Shown here in pieces: positions 25,492 through 34,320 of a DNA stretch of 53,358 bases. A program made the translations under genes and the position numbers. Numbering within the stretch: the first letter of the stretch is position 1; the number at the start of each line of letters is the position of its first letter. The DNA comes from Thioclava sp. JE_KL1 (lineage in GTDB: Bacteria > Pseudomonadota > Alphaproteobacteria > Rhodobacterales > Rhodobacteraceae): contig NZ_WBJS01000013.1 in NCBI RefSeq assembly GCF_009296265.1, forward strand, positions 1 through 53,358. The letters are read 5' to 3'. The notes under the pieces are model-generated. The model saw nothing but the letters and a program-made list of their open reading frames with translations, was not told the DNA's origin and did no database searches.

Positions 25492-27153
25492 ATGCACGAT
25501 AAGATGCCGCAAGAACGGCTGTTCATATTCCCCAAGGTCCACAAGACGGTGTTCCTCGTCTCTGCGGTCCTCATCATTGGGTTCATCATCTTCGGCGCCA
25601 TGTTCAGCGATCAGGCCAAGGCGCTCTTCACCGGCTTGCAGGACTGGCTCGCGACCAACCTCGGTTGGGCGCTGATTGTCGAGGTGAACCTATTCCTTGC
25701 CGCAACCGTCTTTCTCGCCTTCGGACCTTATGGCGATATCCGACTGGGTCGCATGACCGACAAGCCCGCTTACGGGCTTTTTTCATGGACGGCGATGCTG
25801 TTCTCGGCCGGGATCGGGATCGGTCTGATCTACTGGGGCGTGGCCGAGCCCCTGTATCACTTCTTCGCCCCGCCCGTCGGCGAGGCGGAAACCCAAGCCT
25901 CCGCCCGGCAAGCGATGACCATCGCCTTCATGCACTGGGGCTTCCAGGCCTGGGCGATCTATGCGGTCGTGGCGCTGGCGCTGGCCTATTTCCACTTCCG
26001 CAAGGGCCTGCCGCTGACGATCCGCTCGGCGCTCTATCCGCTTCTGGGCGAAAAAATCTACGGGCCGTGGGGCTCCGCGGTCGATATTCTCGCGGTCTTC
26101 GGCACCATGTTCGGCATCGTGACCTCGCTGGGTCTGGGCGCGATGCAAATCAATTCGGGCCTCGGCACCGTCTTCGGCATCGACCAATCGCCCTTCGTGC
26201 AGATCATCATCATCGCCTGCATCACCGCGGCTGCGACCCTGTCGGTCGTGGCGGGCCTCGATGGTGGGATCAAGCGACTGTCGAACCTCAATATCGGCCT
26301 GTCGATAGTCTTCCTCGCCTTCATGGTGATCGTCGGCCCGACCATCTTCATCTTCGACCTCTTCGTCCAAAGCTATGGCGACTACATCGCGGAGCTCGTC
26401 AGCTGGGGCTCTTGGACCGAGGCGTGGCAGAAAGACGGCTCGTGGCAGAATAGCTGGACCATCTTCTACTGGGCGTGGTGGATCTCCTGGTCGCCCTTCG
26501 TGGGCGTCTTCATCGCGCGCATCTCGAAAGGGCGCACGATCCGCGAATTCGTGGTGGGCGTGATGCTGCTGCCGACGACGATCATGTTCTTCTGGTTCTG
26601 CGCTTTCGGCGGCACCGCGCTCGACATCTCGTTGGGCGGTGACAGCACCATCGTGGATGCGACGAAGAACGCCTATGGCGACGCGATGTTCGCGCTGCTC
26701 GACCATTTCCCGGCGGCGAAGGTGATGTCGGGCTTCACGGTGATCCTGATCGTGATGTGGTTCGTGACCTCCTCGGACTCGGGCTCTTTCGTGATCGACA
26801 TGCTGACCGCGGGCGGCGATGCCGATCCGCCGAAGGTTCAGCGGATCTTCTGGGCGATCACGGAAGGCGCGGTGGCCTCGGTGCTGCTGCTGCTCGCAGG
26901 CGGGCTGAACGCGCTGCAGGCGGCAGCGGTCGTCGCGGGCTTCCCCTTCGCAATCGTGTGCTTCTTCATCCTCGTCGGATTGTTGAAGGCGCTGCGATGG
27001 GACCCCTTGATGCTCTATCGCCACAACCAGCGCTACCAGAGCGACGAGGAGGCCGATCACGCGATGCCCTCCGAGTTGCCGGGCGATCTCTACGGGGCCG
27101 ATCCGACCCCGCCGCCGGCACCGCAAGGGGCGCAGGCCAACCCTGCGGAGTGA
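25492..27153 (+). CDS. BCCT-family (betaine/carnitine/choline) transporter
   Basis: A 553-residue secondary transporter with 12 expected membrane helices. The family signature is seen in WTIFYWAWWISWSPFVG and ARISKGRTIREFVVGV, with the N-terminal AGIGIGLIYWGVAEP and DSGSFVIDMLTAGG. The C-terminal tail is hydrophilic and proline-rich. Members import quaternary amines or related zwitterions with Na+ or H+. Divergent placement from creatinase suggests creatine as substrate, which is an inference. GGGAGA precedes the ATG. A hairpin terminator follows. Confidence 0.92.
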   Translation: MHDKMPQERLFIFPKVHKTVFLVSAVLIIGFIIFGAMFSDQAKALFTGLQDWLATNLGWALIVEVNLFLAATVFLAFGPYGDIRLGRMTDKPAYGLFSWTAMLFSAGIGIGLIYWGVAEPLYHFFAPPVGEAETQASARQAMTIAFMHWGFQAWAIYAVVALALAYFHFRKGLPLTIRSALYPLLGEKIYGPWGSAVDILAVFGTMFGIVTSLGLGAMQINSGLGTVFGIDQSPFVQIIIIACITAAATLSVVAGLDGGIKRLSNLNIGLSIVFLAFMVIVGPTIFIFDLFVQSYGDYIAELVSWGSWTEAWQKDGSWQNSWTIFYWAWWISWSPFVGVFIARISKGRTIREFVVGVMLLPTTIMFFWFCAFGGTALDISLGGDSTIVDATKNAYGDAMFALLDHFPAAKVMSGFTVILIVMWFVTSSDSGSFVIDMLTAGGDADPPKVQRIFWAITEGAVASVLLLLAGGLNALQAAAVVAGFPFAIVCFFILVGLLKALRWDPLMLYRHNQRYQSDEEADHAMPSELPGDLYGADPTPPPAPQGAQANPAE

Positions 27154-27176
27154 TCGCAAGACCTATGACGAGAGAA

Positions 27177-27203
27177 GGCCGGGCCACAACGCCCGGCCCT
27201 TTC
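27177..27203 (+). terminator. Rho-independent terminator after the BCCT gene
   Basis: Stem GGCCGGGC (27177-27184) / GCCCGGCC (27191-27198), 6-nt loop, followed by CTTTC. It is a strong GC stem with a short T-run, 24 bp after the stop codon. Confidence 0.75.
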
Positions 27204-27262
27204 ATGCGGCGCGCTGGCGGGGCGAGGGTGCCGTTAGGGATTTCTTAATCGTGTTGACGCAG

Positions 27263-27283
27263 CGTTAGGTTAATTCCTAACGG
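27263..27283 (+). promoter_or_regulatory. inverted repeat just before the glycosyltransferase start
   Basis: Arms CGTTAGG (27263-27269) and CCTAACG (27276-27282) flank TTAATT. A third copy of the arm, CCGTTAGG, lies at 27231-27238. It ends 14 bp before the ATG at 27297, so it could be an operator at the promoter or a leader hairpin near the ribosome site. Confidence 0.45.
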
Positions 27284-27296
27284 ATGGGTAAGGTCG

Positions 27297-28121
27297 ATGA
27301 AGATTTCCCTGATTACTGCGGTCTATGATGCCGAGGACACCGTCGGCGACGCCATCGCCTCGGTCGCACGGCAGAGTCACCGCGATCTCGAGCATCTTAT
27401 CATCGAGGGGCGCTCGCGCGACGGCTCCTTTGCGGCGATCGAGGCTGCGCGCCATTCTCGGATGATAGCTTTCAGCGAGGCCGATGCGGGGCTCTACGAT
27501 GCGCTCAACAAGGGTATCGCGCGGGCCACGGGCGAGGTGGTCGGCTTCGTTCATGCCGATGACATGCTGGCCCATCGTGATGCGCTGGCCCATGTCGCCG
27601 CCGCCTTTGCCGATCCGCAGGTCGAGGCGGTCTTCGCCAATCTCGATTATGTCCTGCGCGGCGACCCTGATACGGTGATCCGGCATTGGGCCAATGGCGG
27701 CTTCACCCCGGCCAAGCTGCGCCGGGGATGGGCACCCGCGCACCCGACGCTCTACCTGCGGTGTTCCACCTATGCGCGGCTGGGAGGCTTTAACACCTCT
27801 TACCGGATCGCGGCGGATTACGACTTCATGCTGCGTGTCTTCAGCGCGCTCCAAGGTCGCGCGGTCTATCTGCCCGAGCTTCTCTACAAGATGCGGCTGG
27901 GCGGCGTCAGCAACCGCTCGCTTGCACATCTGCGCCGCAAAATGGCCGAAGACTACCGGGCGATCCGCGCCAATCATCTGGGTGGGCCGGTCTCGGCGCT
28001 CGGCGTGCTCGCACGCAAGAACCTCTCCAAGCTGCGCCAGTTCGTCGAGCGTGACCAAGGCGCCACCACACCAGCCGATCACGCCCTTTTGCTGGACGTG
28101 AACCCGCGCAAGGCCCTATAG
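27297..28121 (+). CDS. Family 2 glycosyltransferase
   Basis: A 274-residue cytoplasmic GT-A fold transferase moving a sugar from a nucleotide donor. It begins MKISLITAVYDAEDTVGDAI; the segment SEADAGLYDALNKGIARATG and the metal-site region VGFVHADDM are typical of the WcaE-like subgroup. RIAADYDFMLRVF corresponds to the acceptor-side motif. It is a single gene, not within a polysaccharide cluster in this window, and is followed by aroQ. A GGTAAGG site precedes the start. The acceptor is unknown. Confidence 0.88.
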   Translation: MKISLITAVYDAEDTVGDAIASVARQSHRDLEHLIIEGRSRDGSFAAIEAARHSRMIAFSEADAGLYDALNKGIARATGEVVGFVHADDMLAHRDALAHVAAAFADPQVEAVFANLDYVLRGDPDTVIRHWANGGFTPAKLRRGWAPAHPTLYLRCSTYARLGGFNTSYRIAADYDFMLRVFSALQGRAVYLPELLYKMRLGGVSNRSLAHLRRKMAEDYRAIRANHLGGPVSALGVLARKNLSKLRQFVERDQGATTPADHALLLDVNPRKAL

Positions 28122-28185
28122 CTTGGGGAAATGATCCGCGCTGGGGGCAGGGCGCACCCGTCCCACGCGCCATCCGGAGCGCAGA

Positions 28186-28623
28186 ATGTCGAAGACCATC
28201 CATATCCTCAACGGCCCGAACCTGAACCTTCTGGGCAAGCGGCAGCCCGAGATTTACGGCTCGGACACGCTTGAGGACGTGGAGCGGATCTGCCGCGAGG
28301 AGGCGCAGCCGAAGGGCTTCGAGGTCGCGCTGTTCCAGTCGAATTTCGAGGGCGAGATCGTCGAGCAGATCCACCGTGCGCGCGACGAAGCTTGCGCCAT
28401 CGTGATCAATGCCGGCGCCTATACCCACACCTCCGTCGCGATCCTCGATGCGCTCAACACCTTCGAGGGGCCGGTCTTCGAAGTGCATATTTCGAATGTT
28501 CACAAACGCGAAAGCTTCCGCCATCATTCCTTCATCTCGCAACGCGCGGAGGGGGTTCTGGCGGGCTTCGGGATCGAGGGTTACGCCCTCGCCACCCGCC
28601 GCGCCTGTTCGGTTCTGAGTTAA
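28186..28623 (+). CDS. aroQ: 3-dehydroquinate dehydratase, type II
   Basis: A 145-residue enzyme of the shikimate pathway (3-dehydroquinate to 3-dehydroshikimate). Diagnostic motifs are [19 protein letters not shown], with the active-site Arg and Tyr, [12 protein letters not shown], and [16 protein letters not shown]. Length is normal for the dodecameric type II family. It is preceded by CGGAG and appears monocistronic or weakly linked to the glycosyltransferase 64 bp upstream. Confidence 0.96.
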   Translation: MSKTIHILNGPNLNLLGKRQPEIYGSDTLEDVERICREEAQPKGFEVALFQSNFEGEIVEQIHRARDEACAIVINAGAYTHTSVAILDALNTFEGPVFEVHISNVHKRESFRHHSFISQRAEGVLAGFGIEGYALATRRACSVLS

Positions 28624-28685
28624 GAGGGGGCTTTAAGATCGGTCTGCAAGGGTCTGAAAAGGTAACAAGAGTTTCGCGCCGGGTG

Positions 28686-29384
28686 ATGTCCGGTGCAGCC
28701 AGTATCGCGCTTGCTCTCAGCCTCGCGCTCCCCGCGCAGGCGCGCGACACCGCCGCCGATCGCAACATCGCCAATTCCGGCAAGATGAGCGATCGCGACT
28801 TCTACCGGGCGATGGCCTGCGCCGCGCGACCCGGGGGCGCCTGCACCTTGCCCTATCGCCGATGGGCCGCGAGCAAGTGCCGCGACCTGACGGTGGGCCT
28901 CGCCTTCCGTTCAAAGCACTTCCCCGCGAAGCGCGCCCATGCCATCGAAGAGGCCGCCCGCGCGGCGATCGACCAGATCAACAAGACCGGCGCCGCGCTG
29001 CACCTGAGCTATGCCGGGGCGCGTCCCGCCGATATCAATCTCTATCTGACCGACACGCCCGTGGGCGGCACCGTGCGGGGAACGCCCTCGATGCGGCTCA
29101 ACGGCAGGCGGTTAGGACCGGGCACGGTCGCGAAGGTGACGTTCTATTGGCAGACGAATACGGGCCGGATCACCGATGCCGATATCGCCTTCAGTCGAGA
29201 CATCCAGATGCGCGATATCCGCTCGGTCGTGCTGGAGGAAATCGTGCAGTCGTTGGGCTTCTCGACCGATCTGGAAGACCCTTACTATACGCAAAGCTCG
29301 ATCTTCTCGGAGAACGGGAATTCGGTCACGCGGCTTATCGGGCAGGACGCGATGACACTGCGCAGCCATTACCCGCCGCGCTGA
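28686..29384 (+). CDS. DUF2927 family secreted protein
   Basis: A 232-residue protein with an N-terminal signal sequence (SGAASIALALSLALPAQARD). It contains the DUF2927 pattern: RPADINLYLTDTP and, near the C terminus, RSVVLEEIVQSLGFSTDLEDPYY, followed by SIFSENGNSVTRL. The VLEEIVQSLG helix resembles a degenerate metalloprotease helix lacking HExxH. Function is unknown. The start is uncertain: ATG 28686 leaves a very short n-region, and in-frame GTG 28683 or an upstream non-ATG start would add basic residues (RVSRRV). Its stop abuts the converging TauE/SafE gene. Confidence 0.72.
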   Translation: MSGAASIALALSLALPAQARDTAADRNIANSGKMSDRDFYRAMACAARPGGACTLPYRRWAASKCRDLTVGLAFRSKHFPAKRAHAIEEAARAAIDQINKTGAALHLSYAGARPADINLYLTDTPVGGTVRGTPSMRLNGRRLGPGTVAKVTFYWQTNTGRITDADIAFSRDIQMRDIRSVVLEEIVQSLGFSTDLEDPYYTQSSIFSENGNSVTRLIGQDAMTLRSHYPPR

Positions 29385-30122
29385 TCACATCACCTGCATC
29401 CCGCCGCGGATCAGCAGCAGAACCGACAGCACCGCCAGCATGATCTGGATGACCCGCATGTAGAGCTGCTGCGACAGCCTCGCGGTCAGCCAACGCCCCG
29501 CAACGGTGCCCGCGATGCCCGCCACTGCAAGCCCCGCGACCAGCGACCAGTTCAGTCCGTCGAGTTGCCCGATCACCCAATAGGCGGGGAGTTTTACGAT
29601 ATTGCCGATCGCGAAGGCGATGGCGATGGTGCCCGCGAATTCCAGCTTCGGCAGCTTTTGCGGCAAGAGGTAAGCCTGGACGGGCGGCGCGCCGGAATGG
29701 GTGATGAAGCTCGCGATCCCGGTCAGCGTCCCCCAGAACAGCCCCGGGACGACCTTCGCCTTGGCTTGGCTGTCGTCATGCCGCTTCAACCACGCCCGCG
29801 CGACATGCCAGATCCCGATCAACCCTGTGAAGACCAGCAGCGCCCATTCGGGCGTGTAGGGAGTGATAAGGGTTGCGATGGCGACGCCCGCGAGGATCGC
29901 AGGCACGAGGATATAAAGGTTCCGCTTCGAGAAATGGTGGCGGTAGAGCCAGACGCCCACCCAATCGGTCACGATATAGACCGGCAGCAGCGTCGCCGCC
30001 GCCTTCACCGGGTTCATGAACAGCGCCAGCATCGGCACCGCGATGGCCGCGGCGGTCGAAAGCCCACCCTTCGACATCCCGACGATCAGAGCCGCCACGA
30101 TCAGCAATACGGTTTCATACAT
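29385..30122 (-). CDS. TauE/SafE (TSUP) family membrane permease
   Basis: A 245-residue membrane protein with about 8 hydrophobic segments in two repeats. The repeats start VGMSKGGLSTAAAIAVPML and PGLFWGTLTGIASFITHSGA. TSUP proteins export sulfite, sulfoacetate or related organic acids; the substrate here is unknown. It ends base-to-base against the DUF2927 stop and lies 66 bp after the aldo-keto reductase on the same strand. Confidence 0.88.
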   Translation of the reverse strand: MYETVLLIVAALIVGMSKGGLSTAAAIAVPMLALFMNPVKAAATLLPVYIVTDWVGVWLYRHHFSKRNLYILVPAILAGVAIATLITPYTPEWALLVFTGLIGIWHVARAWLKRHDDSQAKAKVVPGLFWGTLTGIASFITHSGAPPVQAYLLPQKLPKLEFAGTIAIAFAIGNIVKLPAYWVIGQLDGLNWSLVAGLAVAGIAGTVAGRWLTARLSQQLYMRVIQIMLAVLSVLLLIRGGMQVM

Positions 30123-30188
30123 GTAAACGGCGTCCGGTCGGGAGGGGAGGATCGGGCGGCCCGGCGGCCACCCGAGTGTTAGGAAAGA

Positions 30189-31142
30189 TTAAGCGCCCGC
30201 ATCGGTCAAGCGGCGCATCTCTTCGTCGGTCAGGCTCATTTCGACGGCTTTCGCGAAGCTTTCCACTTGCGACAAGCTGGTGGCGCTCGCGATCGGGGCG
30301 CTGACGCCCTCGCGGTTGATCAACCATGCAGTCGCGACCTCGGCCGGTTTCGCGCCTTTTTGGCTGGCGACATCTTCGAGCACGTCGAGGATCGCCATGC
30401 CGCGATCGGTCAGGTATTTCTCGACCATCCCGCCGCGCTTGCGGCCCTCCAGATCGGCTTTCGAGCGGTATTTGCCCGACAGGAACCCGGCGGCGAGCGA
30501 GAAATAGGTGACGACGCCGATATTCTCGCGCAGGCACAGATCGCGCAGCGGCCCGTCGAAACCGTCACGGTCATAAAGGTTATATTCCGGCTGGATCACC
30601 TGATAGCGCGGCAAACCTTCTGCATCGGCGGTCTCCAGCGCCGCCGTCAGCAGATCGGCATCGTAATTCGACGCCCCGATCGCGCGCACCTTGCCTGCCT
30701 TCAGAAGCTTGTCATAGGCGGCCAACGTCTCGGCATGGCTGACGCTGTCATCGGGCCAATGCGAGAAATAGAGATCGACGTGATCGGTCTTGAGCCGCTC
30801 CAGCGAACGGTCGATGGCTTTGGAAATCCACTCCGCGCCGAGGCCCTTTTCGCCCGGCCCGCCCATATCCGAGCCGACCTTGGTGAACAGCTTCACCTTC
30901 TCGCGCATGCCCGGACGCGCCTCGAACCAGCGGCCCAGAACCGTCTCGGATTCGCCGCCCGAATTGCCCTCGGCCCATTTCGAATAGACGTCCGCCGTGT
31001 CGATTGCATCGAAGCCGTGGTCGATGAAGGCGTCGAGGATGCGGAAGCTCTCGGCCTCGTCCAGCGTCCAGCCGAACACGTTGCCGCCAAAGACGATGGG
31101 GGCGATCTCGAAGCCTGTCGTGCCGAGGGGGGTGCGTTTCAT
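30189..31142 (-). CDS. Aldo/keto reductase
   Basis: A 317-residue NADPH-dependent TIM-barrel reductase. The catalytic tetrad is visible: Asp in DAIDTADVYSKW with the Tyr, Lys in LFTKVGSD, and His in DLYFSHWPDD. The cofactor-binding C-terminal part (GVSAPIASATSLSQVE) is present. The group resembles YajO/Tas-type reductases with broad aldehyde and ketone substrates. It is followed by the TauE/SafE gene and preceded by an SDR on the same strand, 19 bp apart, so these likely form one transcript. Confidence 0.9.
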   Translation of the reverse strand: MKRTPLGTTGFEIAPIVFGGNVFGWTLDEAESFRILDAFIDHGFDAIDTADVYSKWAEGNSGGESETVLGRWFEARPGMREKVKLFTKVGSDMGGPGEKGLGAEWISKAIDRSLERLKTDHVDLYFSHWPDDSVSHAETLAAYDKLLKAGKVRAIGASNYDADLLTAALETADAEGLPRYQVIQPEYNLYDRDGFDGPLRDLCLRENIGVVTYFSLAAGFLSGKYRSKADLEGRKRGGMVEKYLTDRGMAILDVLEDVASQKGAKPAEVATAWLINREGVSAPIASATSLSQVESFAKAVEMSLTDEEMRRLTDAGA

Positions 31143-31161
31143 GGGAGGTCCTTTCGCTTGC

Positions 31162-31872
31162 TCAGATCAGCAACCCGCCGCCTTCGACAAAGACGGTGGA
31201 GCCGGTCATGTAAGGGTTGTCCATCAGGGCGAGCGCCTGAATGGCGATATGTTCGGGCAGGCCGACCTGGCCCACGGGCAGACGCTCGGCTGCATTGTCG
31301 AACATCGCGCGCCGTCCATCGCCCTCGAGCGTGTCATACATCTCGGTTTTCACCAGCCCGGGGGAGATGCAGTTAACCCGCACCGGCGCGAATTCCAGCG
31401 CGAGGCCACGGGTCAACCCCTCGAGGCCTGCATTGATCGCGCCCTGGATCGCCGCGCCGGATTTGGGCCGTTGCGACAGGAAACCCGAGGTGAAGGTGAG
31501 CGATCCGCCATCCGCGATCTTCGCCACGCGGGCGAGGCGGTAAGCGCCCCAGAATTTCGACTCGAAGGAGGCTTGGGCGTCTTCCAGCGGCAAATCCTTC
31601 ACGGCGGCGACCTTGGTGCTGGCCGCCGAGCAATAGATGTGGTGCCACTCGGGGCGCTCGTCGAAGTATGCCTCCAGTGCGGCGGCATCGCCGGTGTCGA
31701 GCGTCACGCCCTCGACGGAACCGCTTAACCGCGCGCAGGCCTCGTCGACCTTCTGCGCCGAGCGCGAGGCGATTGTGACCCGTGCGCCGCGCGCGAGCGC
31801 CGCCTGCGCCACGCCGAAGCCGATCCCCGAAGAGCCGCCTATGACAAGAATGCGGTTATCTTTCAAACTCAT
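31162..31872 (-). CDS. Atypical SDR-family protein lacking the YxxxK pair
   Basis: A 236-residue Rossmann protein with VIGGSSGIGFGVAQ for the cofactor and a standard C terminus (MTGSTVFVEGGGLL). At the catalytic site, where classical SDRs have YxxxK, the sequence is GAAIQGAIN, with Ile at positions 142 and 146. The serine of TFTSG (about 129) remains. It may be a divergent oxidoreductase with a different mechanism or a binding protein. The start at 31872 follows AGGAG. It is probably co-transcribed with the aldo-keto reductase. Confidence 0.82.
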   Translation of the reverse strand: MSLKDNRILVIGGSSGIGFGVAQAALARGARVTIASRSAQKVDEACARLSGSVEGVTLDTGDAAALEAYFDERPEWHHIYCSAASTKVAAVKDLPLEDAQASFESKFWGAYRLARVAKIADGGSLTFTSGFLSQRPKSGAAIQGAINAGLEGLTRGLALEFAPVRVNCISPGLVKTEMYDTLEGDGRRAMFDNAAERLPVGQVGLPEHIAIQALALMDNPYMTGSTVFVEGGGLLI

Positions 31873-32021
31873 GGCGCTGATCTCCTGCTCTCGGGCCGTC
31901 GCGCTCTGCCATGCGGCGGCCGCTCCAAATCGACATAGGGCCGCGGGTGCGGCGGTCCCGAATTTCTTTTCACTTTGTGCGGAGCGCGGCGCGGTTAGGC
32001 GGCGATTGCGTCGATGTCCCG

Positions 32022-32035
32022 TTGTTGAAGATCAA
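32022..32035. promoter_or_regulatory. FNR/FixK-type box before the phosphoribosyltransferase
   Basis: TTGTT-GAAG-ATCAA matches the TTGAT-N4-ATCAA consensus at nine of ten positions. Its centre is 71 bp before the start at 32100. The right half reads ATCAATGC, as in other boxes of this window. Confidence 0.5.
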
Positions 32036-32099
32036 TGCCGCGCCCTCGATGGCACGGCACGCTGGCTTCCGACTGCACCCATGGGCAGGGGAGGCCCGC

Positions 32100-32771
32100 A
32101 TGAGCGATCTCGAAGGCTATACCGACCGGACCGAGGCGGGGATCGTCCTCGCGCGTCAGCTTGAGGCCTATCGCGGGCGCGACGCGGTGGTGCTTGCGCT
32201 GCCGCGTGGCGGGGTTCCGGTCGCTTGGGAGGTGGCCGAGCGCCTCGATCTGCCGCTGGATCTTGTCTTCGTGCGCAAGCTCGGCGCGCCCAGCAATCCC
32301 GAAGTGGCGCTTGCGGCGATCGCGGGGCTGCGTGGCGAGGTGCTGGTGCGCAATGCCGATGTAATCCGCGCGAGTGGCTGCGATGCGGCCACGCTGGAGC
32401 GCCTCGCCGCCCGCGAGCGCGAGGTGATCGCGGACCGGATCAAGCGCTACGGCGCGCCGGGTCTGCCGCTGGCCGGGCGGGTCGCGATCCTCGTGGATGA
32501 CGGGGTGGCGACGGGGGCCACCATGCGCGCGGCATTGCGCGCGGTGCGGGCCGCCGGTCCCGAAGAGCTGGTCTGCGCGATCCCGGTCGCGTCAGAGGAC
32601 GCTCTGGAGGCGATCCGCACCGAGGCCGACCGCGTGATCTGCCCGCTGGTGCCGTCGTATTTTGGGGCGGTCGGGGCCTATTACACCTATTTCGGGCAGG
32701 TTCCCGATGCGGAGGTCGCACAAATCCTCGCCACGGCGCAGGCGCGACCGTCGCGCAAGGATCGGGCCTAG
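32100..32771 (+). CDS. Phosphoribosyltransferase-domain protein
   Basis: A 223-residue type I phosphoribosyltransferase-fold protein. The PRPP loop is VAILVDDGVATGATMRAA (about residues 127-144). The N-terminal wording VLALPRGGVPVAWEVAERL and VRKLGAPSNPE is typical of a family often found with Usp, Hsp20 or dienelactone-hydrolase genes in stress loci. No base substrate is known. The ATG at 32100 is favoured because relatives begin near this point. An FNR-type box lies upstream. Confidence 0.85.
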   Translation: MSDLEGYTDRTEAGIVLARQLEAYRGRDAVVLALPRGGVPVAWEVAERLDLPLDLVFVRKLGAPSNPEVALAAIAGLRGEVLVRNADVIRASGCDAATLERLAAREREVIADRIKRYGAPGLPLAGRVAILVDDGVATGATMRAALRAVRAAGPEELVCAIPVASEDALEAIRTEADRVICPLVPSYFGAVGAYYTYFGQVPDAEVAQILATAQARPSRKDRA

Positions 32772-32784
32772 TAGTCCTTCCCGG

Positions 32785-33210
32785 TCAGGCCAGCAGGCTG
32801 CGCAGCGAGTGGCGCATCGCTTGCGTCACCTGCCGGTATTCGCCCTCGGAAATCCGTTCATGCAGCAGATCGAACACCGCCGCGACCTCCGCTTCTGGAT
32901 CGTCGAGCGGTCGGTCGGCAAACGCCTCCGCCACCCGGCCGACAAAGGCGTCGCGATTGCGCGGATGCGCGGGTTGGCGCGAGGGCACGAAGCCGTCGTA
33001 GTAAATCCCGCGCAGCAGCACCGGAAGTTGCGCCCCGAGATCGGCAGCTTCCGCGGTGGTCAGGAAATCGCGGATCGCGTGCAAGGTCGTGCGCAGCAGC
33101 AGATAGGCGTGGCTGCGGTCCTTGTTGTCCAAGCGATATTCCAGATCGTTGAGCCATTCCGCCACGATCTGCGGAGCGTGGTCGATGGCACTCAGGCCGG
33201 TCACTTTCAT
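32785..33210 (-). CDS. DUF2267 domain protein
   Basis: A 141-residue soluble protein: a WLNDLEYRLDNKDRSHAYLL segment, ATLHAIRDFL-like helix region, the LPVLLRGIYYDGF motif, and a second half (VFDLLHERISEGEYRQVTQA). This is the DUF2267 pattern, a helical family of unknown function that recurs in stress and low-oxygen gene neighbourhoods. It is the last of three leftward genes (Hsp20, cytochrome c, this one). Confidence 0.82.
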   Translation of the reverse strand: MKVTGLSAIDHAPQIVAEWLNDLEYRLDNKDRSHAYLLLRTTLHAIRDFLTTAEAADLGAQLPVLLRGIYYDGFVPSRQPAHPRNRDAFVGRVAEAFADRPLDDPEAEVAAVFDLLHERISEGEYRQVTQAMRHSLRSLLA

Positions 33211-33248
33211 CGGTCAAACCTCCCGGTTAGAGTGCTGAGGACGCTGCC

Positions 33249-33671
33249 TCAGCTTCGGATGCTTGCGAGATATTCCGCGATCAGCAGGATTTGCCCGCGC
33301 GTGTAGACCTCCGCGTTGAGCGCTCCGACCGTCCCTGCAGTCTCCTCCATCATCGTCGGGCCGAAGCTGGGCATCGCGCCCCGGTGGAAGGGCATCTGTT
33401 GGCCCCCGTCGATCAGATGCACGACCCGCGCGAGCGGAAATTCCCCATTATTATTCGCCGAAAGCTGGGTCAGCGCCGGCACTTGCGTGGTGAAATATTC
33501 GCTGAGCGGCCCGTCGCCCGCAGCGCTCTTGCCGTGGCAGGTGGCGCAGTAGTTTTGGTAAAGATCGGCCCCCATCTGCGCCGCGGTCATCGGGCTGCTG
33601 GAGGCCTCTTCCGCGCTGGCGGGCAGGGCCCATGCGAGGGCTGCGAGGGTTGCAAATACGGGTCTGGTCAT
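33249..33671 (-). CDS. Periplasmic c-type cytochrome
   Basis: A 140-residue monohaem cytochrome. It has a signal peptide ending ALPASA (about residue 20), the haem motif CATCH at residues 42-46, and a downstream methionine in GAMPSFGP as the likely axial ligand. The NNNGEFPLARVVHLIDGG segment is family-typical. It should be periplasmic and carry single electrons; partner unknown. Its place between Hsp20 and DUF2267 in an FNR-marked region fits a low-oxygen role. Confidence 0.9.
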   Translation of the reverse strand: MTRPVFATLAALAWALPASAEEASSSPMTAAQMGADLYQNYCATCHGKSAAGDGPLSEYFTTQVPALTQLSANNNGEFPLARVVHLIDGGQQMPFHRGAMPSFGPTMMEETAGTVGALNAEVYTRGQILLIAEYLASIRS

Positions 33672-33750
33672 CGGACTGTCCTCCCGGTTCAGGGGGCGGC
33701 CCGTCGCGCTGACAGTTCGGGGCGCGAAGGGCCGCCCGGGTGATGCGCGC

Positions 33751-34320
33751 TCATCGCGCCTTGACGTCGATGCGGCGATCTTTCTCGCGCGCTTCGGCGG
33801 CTTTCGGCAGGGTCACGGTCAGGACCCCGTCGCTCAGAACCGCCTCGATGCGGTCCGGGTCGACCCCGCGCGGCAGAGCGATCATGCGTTCGAACCTGCC
33901 GGAACTCCGCTCCTGCAGGACGAAATCGCCCTCATGCGCCTCGCGCTCGCTGGTGCGTTCGCCGTGGATCTTGAGCCGCCCGTCTTCGAGCTTGAGCTCG
34001 ATCTCCTCGGGCTTGAGGCCGGGCAGGTCGACGCGCAGTTCGTAGTTTCCGTCAGTCGCGACGAAATCCATCGCCGGGGCGGAGAGAGCGCCAAAGCCCG
34101 CTGGCAAGCTCAGAGCGCGGGACCAATCGCGTCCGGTATGTGTGAAATCGTCGAAAAGGCGATCGATCTCCGCGCGCAACATCCCGAACACATCGCGCCC
34201 GCGCGCAGGCGCAGAAGCGCTGGTGGCGGCGCCTTTCGCGGGTGTTTCGGCACTCGGGGTCTTGTTGGTCGGCGGCGTGTTCTCGTGTTTGATGCCAATC
34301 TCTTTGGCTTGAGGTGTCAT
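33751..34320 (-). CDS. Small heat-shock protein, Hsp20/alpha-crystallin family
   Basis: A 189-residue chaperone that binds unfolding proteins without ATP. The alpha-crystallin domain runs from about residue 80 (ATDGNYELRVDLPGLKPEEI) through GRLKIHGERTSE to FERMIALPRGVDPDRIEAVL and DGVLTVTLPK. The first 45 residues are low-complexity Ala/Thr/Pro/Lys. The ATG at 34320 is followed by TPQAKEIGIKHENTPP. It is divergent from the Usp gene; an FNR-type box lies between them. Confidence 0.93.
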   Translation of the reverse strand: MTPQAKEIGIKHENTPPTNKTPSAETPAKGAATSASAPARGRDVFGMLRAEIDRLFDDFTHTGRDWSRALSLPAGFGALSAPAMDFVATDGNYELRVDLPGLKPEEIELKLEDGRLKIHGERTSEREAHEGDFVLQERSSGRFERMIALPRGVDPDRIEAVLSDGVLTVTLPKAAEAREKDRRIDVKAR

